Of a stretch of DNA of 64,000 nucleotides, positions 13,122 to 25,441 are shown one piece after another. The notes under the pieces were generated by a model that saw only the letters and a program-made list of their open reading frames with translations, made no database searches and had not been told where the DNA came from. This DNA is from Ichthyophthirius multifiliis (lineage: Eukaryota; Ciliophora; Oligohymenophorea; Hymenostomatida), in NCBI RefSeq assembly GCF_000220395.1, contig NW_004086187.1:1-64000 (forward strand), read 5' to 3'. The translations under genes were made by a program, and so were the position numbers. How positions within the stretch are numbered: the first letter of the stretch is position 1; every line of letters starts with the position of its first letter.

Positions 13122-14594
13122 AAAAATAAAAATACCAAAGATTTTTAAAAACTAATTTTAATTTTTTAATAAAAAATTAAATTTATATTTATTCATAAAA
13201 AATTAAATTTATATATTATTAGAAAGATAAATTTAAAATGATAAATTACAATATCAAATTATAAGCATTAATATAATAATTTAAGTAAAATTATAATTAT
13301 TATTATAATATTTTTGTATAAAAAAATATTTCAGAACACATAGATTTGAAAATATTGACATAAAAAAAATTAAAATATTTATTTAAGTAAATTATAAATA
13401 TAGAAATAAGTTTATAAAAATTACATAAATAGAAAACAAAGCGAATGACTATATAAATAATACCAGTATAAAATTTTTTGCTAATATAAATTTATTTAAT
13501 ATAAATAGTAATTTCATTATTTTTTAATTTAAAATAATATCATTACTATATATCTTTAATAATAAATAATTAAAAAATTATATTTAATATATTTCTTTTT
13601 TAAAAAAATTAATATATAATAAAATTTAATACCATCAAAAAATTAATTTCATATTAAAAAATTTATGAAAAATATATTGATAATAATTAATTAATAAATT
13701 TTTAAATTAAAATATTAAAATAAATACAATTTTTTTATTGTAATTATTTTTAATAAATAATTTGGTTATAATAATACAACATATTTTATGATATTTATGA
13801 AAATATCCTCAATTTAATAAATTTCTATTTAAAAAAAATATAAGTTAGATAATCAAATAAATTTATTTTTAAAAATTTAATTTTTTATATTAAATATAAA
13901 TATTTTATTAAATCTAAATTTTTTTGTAATATTGTAATTAACACTAATTTAAAAATATCAAAAATTAATATAAATTTGAATATAATATTAATCACAAAAA
14001 TTGTAAATAAAAGTTACTATACTTTTGTTTTTTACTTTTTTTTAATATTATAGATTAATTTAAATTCATTTGTTTAAAATAATAATAGTAATTATATTAA
14101 TATACTAAAAATCAAAAAAATTTACATATTAAAAAAAGTATATTTATTGAATTTTCATAAATAAAATATTAATTATATATTGTATTTTTTCTATATAATT
14201 TTTAAAAAATCCAAGAAAAAAAAGCATAATTATATTTAAAATTAATAATTTTTTACAATAAATTTTCGTATAAATTCAAATCATAAATGATATTTTATAA
14301 TTTGGTATTACGAGTAAATTTAGATTAAATATAAATTATTAATTTAAAAAATATAAAATATTTTTTTATTTTTATTTTTGGTTGAATTTTTTAAAATAAA
14401 TTAAGAGAACAAATAAAAAAATAATATAGAATAAAATAAGATAATTTTATTTAACAATAAAAAACAAAATAAAAGCAAACCCAATAAAAAAATTTATAAA
14501 TAGCTATATTCCTAAAAAAAAATACACATAAATAAAAAAAATAAAGATTACACAAAAATTAATTAAAAAAAAAATTAAATAAAAACAATTAAAT
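13122..14594. other. AT-rich spacer
   Basis: Long A/T tracts, no coding-like patch found on either strand, no repeat of note. Confidence 0.5.
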
Positions 14595-16448
14595 ATGTCA
14601 GATTAAAAAATTGAATTTAATTAAAAGGATAACGATTATGAGAACTTAAAAATAATAGAAGATAATTCTTTTTCATAACTAAAAAAGCTTGTAATTAGCT
14701 CACCGAAAAAATATTCGATAGATTTTTTAGGTTAAAAAGCATTTAAAAAAAGTGTTCTTTACAAAATAGTCCTTCTACTTCAAAAAATAAAAATTCAGAC
14801 AGTAATAATATTCTATAATAAATATTTAAAAATAAATAAATAAAAAATAGATGACAATTTCAATTCAAGCCCATCAAAATAAAAAAAGTAAATAATAGGA
14901 GATTCTAATTTTAAAAAAGCAAGTGTAATAATTCACAAAATCTCAAGTTAAAACTATGATAATCTAAAATTTGATTTTTAAGATGATGACGAAATTCAAA
15001 CTGAGAATTTCAAACTAAATTACGATTTAGAAAAAGGAATATCTATAAAAACATTAGCCTCTAAAAAATAAAAATAAGAAAAAAATGAAACTTATCCAAT
15101 ATTAATATCTATCAAATCTGAAGAAAATGAAATGCATAAAACCATCCTAATTGAAGAGACAGAAAAAGAAACACAATAATTATAAGAAATACCTATAATA
15201 AGTTATTTAGCTAAAAAAGCCACAAATATAAATTAAATACGTTTCCCTATAGATTTGATATGTGTAGTAGATGTATCAGGATCAATGAATGATTATAACA
15301 AGATAAATTTGCTAAAAGAAGCATTATTAAATTTGTTATCTTTACTAAACGAAAATGATAGAATGTGTATAATAACCTTTTCAACAGATGCCGAAAGATT
15401 AACGAAATTATTAAATGTAGGAAAAGAACAAAACAGATAATATATATAAGAATAAATAGAAAAACTTACTGGGAAAGGAAGTACAAATATAAATAATGGA
15501 ATGCATTTGGCTTTCGAAGTTTTAAAATAAAGAAAATATAAGAATGCAGTTTCAAGCATATTTTTACTTAGTGATGGTTTGGATGAAAATGCAGACGTTA
15601 GAGTTTTAAGTTTGCTTAAAAAATTCGATTTTTATCAAAATTATGAATAAGATAATTTCACTATTAATACTTTTGGTTTTGGAGAAGATCATTGTCCTAT
15701 TTTAATGGATAATATTGCATAATTAATGGACGGAAATTTCTATTTTATTGAAGAAGTATAGAAAATTCATTAATGTTTTTTGGATGCTTTAATGGGACTT
15801 TTTTCTATTGTTTGTGAAAATATATAAATCGACATTTCTTGTAATGATTCTTTTAAAATAATTAAAGCTTAAGGATATTTGATTGATTAAGAAGAAAGTT
15901 AATTCTCTTTTCATATAAATCAGCTTATAAGTGGAGTTTAAAAAGACTTCCTAATTGAAGGTTTGGGAGAGCTAAAAGAAGGATGTTTAGAAACAAAAGT
16001 TAAATTTTAGAAAATTAAGGGTGTTGAAGAAAAAAAAAACTTCTTTGAAAAATAAGAAGGGTTATAAATTATTAACGACGACGATTAAGACGGGTAAGAA
16101 TTAATTTTGGTGAATTATTTAAGAGTAAAAGGGGCTTAAAGTATTGATTAAATTTCAAAATTGGTTGAAAACAAAAAATTTGAAGAAGCTTAGGGTATTA
16201 TATAGGAAGTTATGGGATAAATAAAAGGACTAAATGAGGAAAATTAAAATAATTTAAAGAGTTTGATTAGAGATTTGTAAGAAATAGTAGAAAAATTAGA
16301 AAAAAGATCAGATTAAAGAGTTTCATGGAACAAGTTTGTGTCATGTAAAAGAATTTATTTAGAATAAAGAAGTGATGGATATGGAAATTAATTTTAAAAT
16401 TTTATTTAAAGATTAGTATTATAGAAAAATGTTAAAATATTATAATGA
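14595..16448 (+). CDS. VWA-domain protein, 617 aa
   Basis: Single-exon frame from ATG 14595 to TGA 16446-16448 (618 codons). Residues about 1-210 are low-complexity and charged. A von Willebrand factor A domain spans about 215-395: it opens with DLICVVDVSGSM, carrying the MIDAS DxSxS triad. The MIDAS Thr lies in TGKGSTNINNGM, and the domain continues with SIFLLSDGLDEN and FTINTFGFGEDH. A beta-rich segment follows, then a basic, Glu/Lys-rich C-terminus. The arrangement resembles the many cytosolic ciliate and plant VWA proteins (VWA with a DRxxIxxFS box), which bind metal and protein partners; function unknown. One oddity: around 14750-14850 a different frame looks more protein-like (Ser/Asn-rich), as if two compensating one-base shifts or an unusual intron lie there. 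Confidence 0.85.
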
Positions 16449-16651
16449 GAGTTTTTTAAAAAGTTTTATTTACATTATATATTTAAGTTTCATATATAAA
16501 ATTTTTTCTTTTTCATATAATATTTTATTTTTAAAAAAAGATAAAATTTTATTGATTTTTTCTTTTTATAATTTATATTTCTAAATTATTTATTATTATT
16601 TTAAAATTTGTATTATATTTTTTTATTTTTACAAATTCAAAATAATTACAA

Positions 16652-18521
16652 ATGGAGACAAATAAAATTATATGTAAAAAAGTAGAAAATGTTGTAGATT
16701 TTAGTTAATTTAAAACTGAAAATACATAAAATGCATAAGGTTAAAATATTAAAATAATATTTTTATATAAAAATATGAATATTTATTTTAAATAATCTAT
16801 AGAAATATATAATAATTCAATAAAATAAAATTAAATACAAGAAAGTAAAATTAAACCATCATCAAAAACAAAATAAAAAAATAATTAAAATTTATCAAAC
16901 ATTTCAATTAAATACTAATACTCTAATACATCTCACGATTATGAGGACGTTTTAAATATAATGACTAACAAAAATAAAAAAAATAATTAATCTAAAAATG
17001 TCGAAGAATTAATACGGTAAAATAATATCAAGTATAAATGTAAATAACATAAAAATTAAAATAAATAAAAACAAAATAATTTTTATAAAGCTTAAAAAAA
17101 TCAAGAAGATATAGAACGTTAAACGAAATAAATATAAGCACAATAATTAAAAGAAAAATTAAAAAGATAAGAAGAAGAAATTCGAAAAAAGAATTTACTC
17201 AAAACAAAGCTTTATTAAATTAAAAAATACGAAGAAGAATAAAAAAAGAAGTGTTCAAAAAGTCGTAAAAACAGTTAAAAATAAAAAACACTTTCATAGC
17301 AAACTTAATAAACATAATAATCTTTATAAGCAACCTAATAATAAATTTCTAGTGAGTTTTTAGAGCTAACATAAGAAAGAGCAAAAAAAATTCTTTAAGA
17401 AAAAAAAAGGTTGTAATAAGAAGAAGAACATTAAAAATTAATATCAATGTGTAAATTAGAATAGTTAAAAAATGAATAATAAATAAAATTAAAAAAGTCT
17501 GTTTTAAAATAACAAATTCCAGTTCCTATTCCTCAAAATTAAATTTCTAATAAATCTATTTGTGTAACTGAAAAAAACGAAAATAATAATGTAAGAACTT
17601 CTAGAAAAAACAACTTCTCTTAAGCAAGATCTTAAAGTGCCAAAATTGAACATTAAAAAAGTTTTTGTAAACTTTAAGAAAATAAAAAAAATAACAAAAA
17701 AAATTTGATAGAAAAAAAAAGTTCAATTCAGTAAAAAAATAATAATCTAGCAATATTAACTTACAAATAAAAAAACAGCTTTAAAATAAAGTCCAGACAA
17801 AAAATAAGGAAAGTAAAATATATATAATATTTTAAAAGAATAAAATACTAATAATGGACATTTATAAGATTTAAAATAAGAAATTTCAAAATTAAAAAAC
17901 TTTCATTTATAGATAAATTAAATGTTGATTAAATTAAAAATCCTTAAAAATTACTAGATAATTTAAAATTATTTGAGAAAGAAATATAGTAGGATATTTA
18001 AAATATGGATGAAAAGTTTAAAAATAAAGAAAATATAATGAAAAACTCAAATTTTATATAAAAAAAATAAAATTCAATAGATGGACATAATAATAGTAAT
18101 AATAATGATTAATTAAATGACTAATAATTAAAAGTTTAATAAGTAATTTAGAATATATTAAAAAATTCTACCGAGAAAAAATAAAAAAATAAATCTTTCT
18201 TAAATAATGATGAGTTAGATAGTATATTTTAGAAAAGCACTAATTAATTGAAATAGTTAATTTAACAAAACAATATAAAAAATGTAATTCATAATTAACT
18301 TCAAGAATATAGTTAGGACGAAGATGACGATTTATATGCTAATTTCGATGATAAATTTAATTATTAATAGTTTGTTAATTCTAGTAATTAACAAATCATA
18401 ATAATCATTAGTAAGAATATAATCTCAAGAAAATTAACAATAAGATATTAATGATTTGTTATTAAAAGAAGATATTTTGTTCGGATTATCTACCCAAGAT
18501 TTACTAAATTTAAAAATATGA
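16652..18521 (+). CDS. Lys/Gln/Asn-rich coiled-coil protein
   Basis: No family recognised. ATG 16652 opens a frame free of TGA to 18454. A 28-nt GT-AG intron at 18384-18411 moves the end into a frame finishing LFGLSTQDLLNLKI at TGA 18519-18521; this ending is better than the unspliced one, so I prefer it. A 63-nt AT-rich segment, 16740-16802, also has intron borders but its length is a multiple of three and it lacks TGA, so both forms stay in frame (613 aa, or 592 aa if removed). The protein is strongly basic with coiled-coil Lys/Glu/Gln repeats over about residues 110-330, Ser/Asn-rich linkers and an acidic patch (SQDEDDDLYANFDD) near the C-terminus. A cytoskeletal role is possible but unproven. 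Confidence 0.65.
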
Positions 18522-19129
18522 GAATTAAAAAAAAAGATTTAGAAAATTATAGTTTATTTTATTATTGTAAAAGTTAACATTTTAAAATAATTATATAGAA
18601 AATAATATCTTTATATATGTTCATTTAAATAAATAAACTTTTTAACATATATTAATATAAATATATTTTTATAATATTTTTTTTTTTACATATTATATTT
18701 TATTTTTGAATTATTTTTAAAATAATTTTTAATTTATATAAAAAAGAAAATTTTTTTTTTGCTTTTTTTATAATTAAAATATTATTTCTATATTTTTCTA
18801 TTTGTATATTAATTAATTAATATATTTATTATTATTTTATAATCTTTTAATCGTTACGGTTTATTTATTTCTATAATTATTATTTTATATTTTAAAATAA
18901 AATATATTTTAATAGTTAAGATATAAATTTAATAAGCAATAGAAGAACAAATATAAATAATTTTAAAAAAGTAAATATATTATAAAATGCTAAATGTTTA
19001 TAGTAAATAAATCTACAAATTTAGGAATAATTATAAAAATAACAAAATTATATTTTAATAATAAATATTTGTATATATGTAAAATATTTTATTTTTTTTC
19101 AATTAAGATAAATTTGATAGTAAATTTAT
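18522..19129. other. AT-rich spacer between convergent genes
   Basis: Holds the 3' flanks of two convergent genes. Only A/T tracts; the short plus-strand standard-code frame at 18994-19188 is hydrophobic noise. Confidence 0.5.
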
Positions 19130-19939
19130 TCAGAAATCTAAATATAATATTCTTTCATTTTATCCTATTAAAATTTTTTAGCATATAAATACGACTTTTA
19201 ATTAAATAATTTATAAAAATATTTTAAAACATTTCCCCAAATTAGTATTCTATTTAAAAATATCATTAATTCCTTGTTTACATAAAGGTTTAACAAATTA
19301 ATTTATTTAAAAAAACTTACATAATATAATATATTGATTATTATTTAATGCAAATTTTTTATTTGGATTATCAAATAAGGACCAAAATTTTGTCAAAATC
19401 TTTAAATTATCTTAATCTTCCTAATTCATATATGCGTTAATAAAAGTCTTGCTCTCTTCTATATACTTTCCAACATTTTTAAAAAAACACTTAAGAACTT
19501 ATTTTCTTATTTAATTTTTAACTTATGAAGGGTACAAATAGTTTTTATAAGAATTTATTTTGTTTCTTGTCTTTGATTTATATTAGCTTTGTTATTTTTC
19601 TTCAATTTTTATAGAATTTTATTGTACCTCTTATTCTTCTCGTTTACAAATTAAATTATTTTTTCGTTTTTTAGTTTAAAATATTGTTTTAAAAACAAGC
19701 CGTTTACTAATTGGTTGGAACACAAAAATATATAAAAGGTTGATAATAATAAACACACTATTAAGATTATTATTAATTTTATAGTTTTTTACTTAATCTT
19801 CTTTCTTATCTTATAAAACTATTTCTGAAAGTTAGTTATATTAAATTAAATTATTTCTTTATTATAAAAATATTTAAGAATAATAGTTATTCAAATAAGA
19901 AGTAAGTAAAGGTTAAGAGTTACTTACCTAATTGTTCAT
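19130..19939 (-). CDS. Hypothetical protein, about 269 aa, with one hydrophobic segment
   Basis: One minus-strand frame from ATG 19937-19939 to TGA 19130-19132 (270 codons). Near the N-terminus lies a hydrophobic stretch (NSVFIIINLLYIFVFQP) that could span a membrane. It is followed by a basic, Lys/Glu/Gln-rich region (KREEQEVQQNSIKIEEKQQ) and a more ordered section with KNVGKYIEESKTFINAYM and FWSLFDNPNKKF. No family recognised. Caveats: GTAAGT directly after codon 4 looks like a splice donor, another possible donor GTAAAAAAC sits further on, and over about 19480-19770 a second frame also looks protein-like. Exon structure in the N-terminal half is therefore uncertain. Confidence 0.5.
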
Positions 19940-20681
19940 TTTTTGGATAATATTTTATTATTATTTTTTATTTATGGGTTCTTTTAAATTTAAACAGTCT
20001 TATATTTTAATATTTTTGTAAATTAGAAGTATTTATTAATTTACGAAATTTATATACTATTATATATTCTTTTTTAAAAAAACAAAAAACGAAATAGAAA
20101 ATAGAGTGAATTTTATTTTATTTTCTAACTATTTAATATAAAAACAGAAAATATATAAAAATATATTATTAAGATAAAATATATATAATTTTTAAAAAAA
20201 TAATATGATATTAAATATATTACTTATAAAATATAAGTTTTATTATAGTTTTTTACTTCATTTTTATTATATTTTTATTTAATAAAAATAAATATTTAAA
20301 AAAATATTAAGTATAAATATAAAATTAATATTTTTTATATTATAATATATTTTTTAAATATATATATTTATAATTTATACAAAATAATTTAAATAATATT
20401 TAAATTATTAATATATAAAAAATATCTTATTTAATTTTCTTAGTTATTTTATATATTATTATTTTAAATTAAAAATGTATAATAATTGTTCAAATTTAAA
20501 TTTATTATATATATTTTAAATAAAATAAATATAATAAATATTATATATATTGCTGTAAATATAACAAATATCGATTATATTTTTAAATTATGAGTTAATT
20601 GTATCGTATTGTAGTTTTATATTTACAAAATAATATAATATATTTTTAATTAAAAAATTTATAGTTACATAAAGAAGAAAG
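19940..20681. other. AT-rich spacer
   Basis: A/T tracts only. It lies between the start of a minus-strand gene and the possible start of a plus-strand one. Confidence 0.45.
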
Positions 20682-21260
20682 ATGTAATATTATGAACAAT
20701 TTAACAAATTTAAATATATTATAAATAAAGATAATTTTTTTTTAAAAAAATAAAGTAAAATTAATAACTTTAGCGAAAATCAAATTATGAATAATGCTTA
20801 TTAAATAATTAATACGAAAATGAATAAAAAAATATATTTTGTAATATCATTATTATATTTTTTCTAAAATTATCATATAATAATAATAATAATAAAAAAA
20901 TCAATAATTAAGATTTAATAGAACTTGAAGATATTAAAATAAAATATCGTTTTTTTTTTTTTTTTCAAATTGTATCCATTTATAATTAAAAAAGGATAAA
21001 ATTAATGATTTTATGAAGAATCGTGACTTAGAATTGTAATAATTAGAAATTTTAGTATTAAATTAAATATTCAATTAGATATTATTTAAATCTATATCTT
21101 TTTTTAAATAAGTATATATAAATATAATATTCTCCAACCATAATAAAACTTTTATTTGACTTTGAAACAAACGAACTTCTTGAAAAAAAAGTAAAATTTT
21201 ACTTACAATTAGAATAATATTTTCATAATTCCTCATAAATTTAATACTGTTATATATATA
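20682..21260 (+). CDS. Possible gene, exon structure unresolved
   Basis: Candidate only. ATG 20682 opens a Lys/Asn-rich frame of about 100 codons. A 23-nt segment with GT-AG borders (about 20971-20993) would join it to a stretch reading DKINDFMKNRDLELQQLEIL. Further on, in a third frame, comes SPTIIKLLFDFETNELLEKK. These pieces use acidic and basic residues in a way random A/T sequence does not, so a split gene or a frame-damaged one is likely, but I could not give a full model or a clear end. No domain recognised. Confidence 0.35.
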
Positions 21261-22207
21261 TATATATATTTTTTTTTAATATTAAATATCTAAAGTTATT
21301 TTTAAAAATATTTTTATTTTCAAAAGAATCGGGCTTAAGTTATTTAATTTAATATTAAGTTAAATTGGTGTTTATTTTTCATATTTTCTGTCATTTTTTA
21401 AACTTAAGTAAATAAATTCAACATCAAATTTAATATTTAATTTTTATAATTAATTAAATATTTATAATTCAAAAATATTTTTTTTTTTTAATTGTTTATT
21501 AAAATTATATAATATATTTTTAATTTTTTGTTACTTAATTAAAATAAATCATACATTATGATTTTTTTAATACACATAAGTTATCTAAAGGAAAATATAA
21601 CTATAAAAAGTGTTTTTGTATATTTATTCACTTTTCTAATCAGAATATTTTTTTTCTTTGAAAAATATATATTAATAATACTTTTTTAATTATTAAATTT
21701 TATAATATTAAAACTCATTAATTGAAATACTATCACATTTTTTTAACAAAATTTCAAAGGATTTAATTATTCTAATTATTTTTAATTTAATTAAACTTTA
21801 TTATGTTCACAAAAAAAATTAATTTTAAGAACATTTGCTCATATTTAATAAATTTTGCTTAAATATATATATAAAATAAATATATTAATAAGAATTTAAA
21901 ACAAGTAAATAAATAATTAGAAATATTTTAATAATTTAAAAATAAATATCTTTAAAAATAATGCATTTTTTTAATTATTTATTTTTAAAAATAAAATATT
22001 TATAAATAAATTAAATTTAAATATATAAAATATAGTAAAATAAATTAAAAAATAATATAATATCTTAAAAATAAAATAAAAAATATATTCAAGCTAATAA
22101 AAAAGATAAAAAATAATATAATTCATTCTTATAATATTAAAAACATTTATTTTCTTTTAAAAATAATAATAATGTTAATTTTTTTTATAACTATAAAAAA
22201 AAAGCAA
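21261..22207. other. AT-rich spacer
   Basis: Contains a short (TA)n run at about 21248-21270 and long A/T tracts. No gene seen. Confidence 0.45.
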
Positions 22208-23179
22208 TCAAAAGTGAAGTGCATATTAAGCTAATGCAGAAAGTTATTAATAATCCCTACTCTAAACACTTCCTGGTTTGTAGAATTCCGAAAATTTGGT
22301 TAAATTATTGATTCCTAAATCAGATATTTCATGATGATTAGTAGCTCTAGGTTCAACATACTGAGAAATAAATCTAACAAGATTTTAATATTCAGGTTAA
22401 TATAAGAATTCACTCAAATAATTAGCAGAAGCAGGAGAAACAACATTTTCAAGAGAATTCTAATTTAATTAAGCTTAACTTCCAATAGCTAAAGATAATT
22501 AATCAACAATAGTTTTCCAATCTAAATTTTCAGAACCTCTGGCAACGAATTTATTACCTTTAAGATTATCAGATTCAAGTAAATTTTGAATAGCTTAGTA
22601 AACATTATCAGTATGTATAGGCTAAACAGAATGATTGGAAGGTTAGAAATGCAAAGATTACTTATTTACTATTTTTGTAAGAATTTAATTAACAACATTA
22701 GAATGCTTTCCGAAAGTTAGATCAACTTTTAGTTCAATTACATTAGGGTTTATATTTTTTACTTCATTTTCAGTCTAGTTAGCAGTATGAATAGGATCTT
22801 ACTCGCCATAATGTTCGTTTTCAATAGGATTTACGCTTAAAAGTTTCTTTACGCCAGCTGCTTTACATAAAGTAGCAGTATTTTTAAATAGATTATGCTT
22901 ACATAAAACATTCAAATAATAATCATGAGTAAAATATATTACATGGGAAGCTTATCTAATAGAAGATTCTAAATCTATTTTGTCAATTAGCTTAACTTCT
23001 TTTAATACTGTTTTGCTATTTTAATCTAATGAATCCTTAAATGTTAAATATCTTTATAAGTAGTAATAGGTAGGAAATATATCTGCACAAACTATTTGTT
23101 CATATTTACCAGAATTATATAAGTTTCGAATTAATCCTTAAGCTATTTTGTTAGCTCCGGAAATGAGAAGTAAGCTCAT
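22208..23179 (-). CDS. Atypical short-chain dehydrogenase (complex I NDUFA9-type NAD(P)-binding protein)
   Basis: Single exon, ATG 23177-23179 to TGA 22208-22210, 323 aa. The N-terminus MSLLLISGANKIAQGLIRNL is a Rossmann beta-alpha-beta turn with a degenerate Gly motif, followed by an acidic residue at the end of the second strand (VCADIF), as in NAD(P)-binding extended SDR proteins. ASHVIYFTHDYY and KAAGVKKLLSVNPIENEHYG match the strands around the nucleotide site; the canonical catalytic YxxxK is not obvious. HTDNVYQAIQNLL resembles the HVDDVAxAI box of NDUFA9-like and extended SDRs. Such proteins are often non-catalytic accessory subunits of mitochondrial complex I in protists. Mitochondrial location and exact role are inference. 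The gene has higher GC than its flanks and no introns. Confidence 0.75.
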
Positions 23180-23690
23180 ATCTTTATTTATTTTTATTTT
23201 AATTTTAGTTTTTATAATTTTTTTTTTATATAAATAAATATGTATAAAAATAAAAATTATAATTATTATTATTATTATTATTAATATTATTATTATTAAT
23301 ATTTTTGCTTTTAATATTTTTTTAATAAAATATTCCTAAATTTATTTTAAATAAAATAAAAAAATATATAAATTAAAATAAACTTAAAATATAAATAATT
23401 TAATTAATTTTAACTATATTTTTAATATATATATTTTTTTTTTTTTTTTTTTTGTATATATTAATATTTATATAGATATATTAGTTTTTTTGAATGTTAT
23501 TATTTTATAACATTAAATAATTTATATTTTATATTATTAATATATAATTTCTATTTTTATAATTTTTATTTATTTATTTTTTTAATTTTTTTATTTTTTA
23601 TTTTATTTTTTAAATTTTTATTTATTTTTATTCTTATATTTACATAATATTCAATTTTAAATAATAATTTTAAAAAAATAAATTAATATT
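23180..23690. other. AT-rich spacer with poly-T and TAT microsatellite
   Basis: Includes short ATT repeats near 23261-23310 and a T-tract of about 19 near 23434-23452. No gene seen. Confidence 0.5.
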
Positions 23691-24449
23691 TCATTTCATT
23701 TTATTATAATATTTATTTAAATTATATTTAGCTATTGAAAAATTATTCAATGCTTATTATTAAATAGCAAATTTAGGTTTAATCATATTATTATTTTTTA
23801 TGATATTATTAAAACACTACTTATTTTTTTATAATTTATTTTAAAGGCTTTATTTTCCATAATAAAACATACTATTTATTTTATCAACATGGTTTATTAT
23901 TTCTTATTTATTATATTATTTATTAAAAATTTATAAAGAATTTGATTTATATTATTTTTTACAGTTTTTTTAATTTATTTTTTTCAAATTATGTTAACAA
24001 TTTTAGTTATTTTAAAATTCTTTTTTATAAATTATGGGCTAATTATTATATTATATATATTTTAAATATTATTTTTCGTCTCTTTAATTACAATTATGTA
24101 TTTTGTTTTATGTTAACTATCCTTTTAGACCACTTTTAATATTAAGTGATTTGCTTTTTCGGAATTATCGCATTGGTAATATGTTTTAGTTAATCCAAAT
24201 TTTTTAAATCATATGCTCATTCAAAAGATTCATTGAATAATTTTACTAATCACCACTTTATTTAATATTTGTATTTATATTTTTTTCATTCGAAATTTTA
24301 TGCTTATATTATTCAATTTTTTTCAAACTTTAATTACTGATAGATTTGAATTTTTTTACATTTGAATTTTTTAATCGAAAACTAAAGGAATTTTATAAAG
24401 GATTTTTGTGAATTAATTCTGTTTATGAACATTGATTTTATAGAATCAT
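23691..24449 (-). CDS. Hypothetical Asn/Lys/Gln-rich protein, 252 aa
   Basis: One uninterrupted minus-strand frame, ATG 24447-24449 to TGA 23691-23693, 253 codons. Composition is polar and basic throughout: Ser/Lys-rich at the start (NPLQNSFSFRLKNSNVKKF), then Asn/Gln/Lys-rich, with scattered Cys. It has no hydrophobic segment, so it is probably soluble. Codon use for Arg, Cys, Asp and Pro is above what the flanking spacer would give by chance, supporting coding. No domain or family recognised. A hydrophobic plus-strand open frame at 23942-24139 is its shadow. Confidence 0.55.
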
Positions 24450-24892
24450 TTTTTATAATTAAATAAAAGAATATTAATTAAATAAAAAATTATAATTAAA
24501 ATATATTATATTTTTTTTAAATGACATTTATTTATATAAATTAATGAATTTAAATTTTTTTATACTAAGTTAAAAAACTTAACTTTTTTTAAAATTAATA
24601 AATTTATTTTATATAAAATAAATTTAATTAAAATTCATTTTTATAAAATAGTTTTAATTTATTTAATTATTTAAGATATTAAAATCTATTTTGTCTTAAT
24701 TTATAGTTTTTATTATTTTTAGATTAAATTAATACGTATAAATTTATAAAAAATTTCAAGCAATATTAATTATTTAATATATATATTTTATAAAATAAAA
24801 TATCGTACAGAAAAAAATTCTATATATATAATAATTATAAAAAATATATAAATATTATATATAATATTAATTAATTATTAAAATATAATTTT
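24450..24892. other. AT-rich intergenic region between divergent genes
   Basis: A/T tracts only, separating two divergently transcribed orphan genes. Confidence 0.45.
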
Positions 24893-25441
24893 ATGGAATC
24901 ATTTATTTTATTTATTTTCAGAATTAGCGATAATAATAATTTAAAGTAAAACTTCTTATTTTTATATTATTAATATAAAATTTATTAATCTTTTTGTGAA
25001 GAATTTATTTATTATTTTAATTAAAATCACAAAAAATATTTAAATTGTTAACAAATGAATATATTAGAAAACAAATTATAAAAAATTCTTGTTTGAAAAT
25101 AAAAATTTAATTAATAGAAATTGAAGAATACTTACTATGTTTAGAGTAAAATGTTTTTAAAGAAATTTTATTTTTTCTTAAGCAACTTAAAATTAGTTTA
25201 GTTAATAAAATTTTAAGAGTTGTAAGCTTATATGATAAACTATTTAATATAATTAAATAATTAAGTATATAATAAAAAATAATAATTATAATCAAAATAA
25301 GTCTTATAATTGTTTTAAATTATCTTTAATCATAAAAATTAATATAATAAAAAACAAATATTTAAATATATTTATAAATAATCAGAAAAATAGAAATTAT
25401 CTATTTAATTTGAAATATAATTTAAATTATATATTAAATGA
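24893..25441 (+). CDS. Hypothetical protein, about 151 aa, three exons
   Basis: Predicted exons 24893-24945, 25002-25264 and 25302-25441 (introns 56 and 37 nt, GT-AG) give 456 nt, 151 aa, starting MESFILFIFRISDNNNL and ending at TGA 25439-25441. The central exon is convincing: LIEIEEYLLCLEQNVFKEIL and LVNKILRVVSLYDKLFNIIK look like amphipathic helices. No family recognised; a helical, perhaps membrane-associated protein. Skipping the second intron gives an alternative end at TGA 25411-25413. Protein-like stretches continue to about 25960 on the plus strand (around KRAINKLTYNNNNQKSWINC), so the gene may have more exons than called. Confidence 0.45.
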
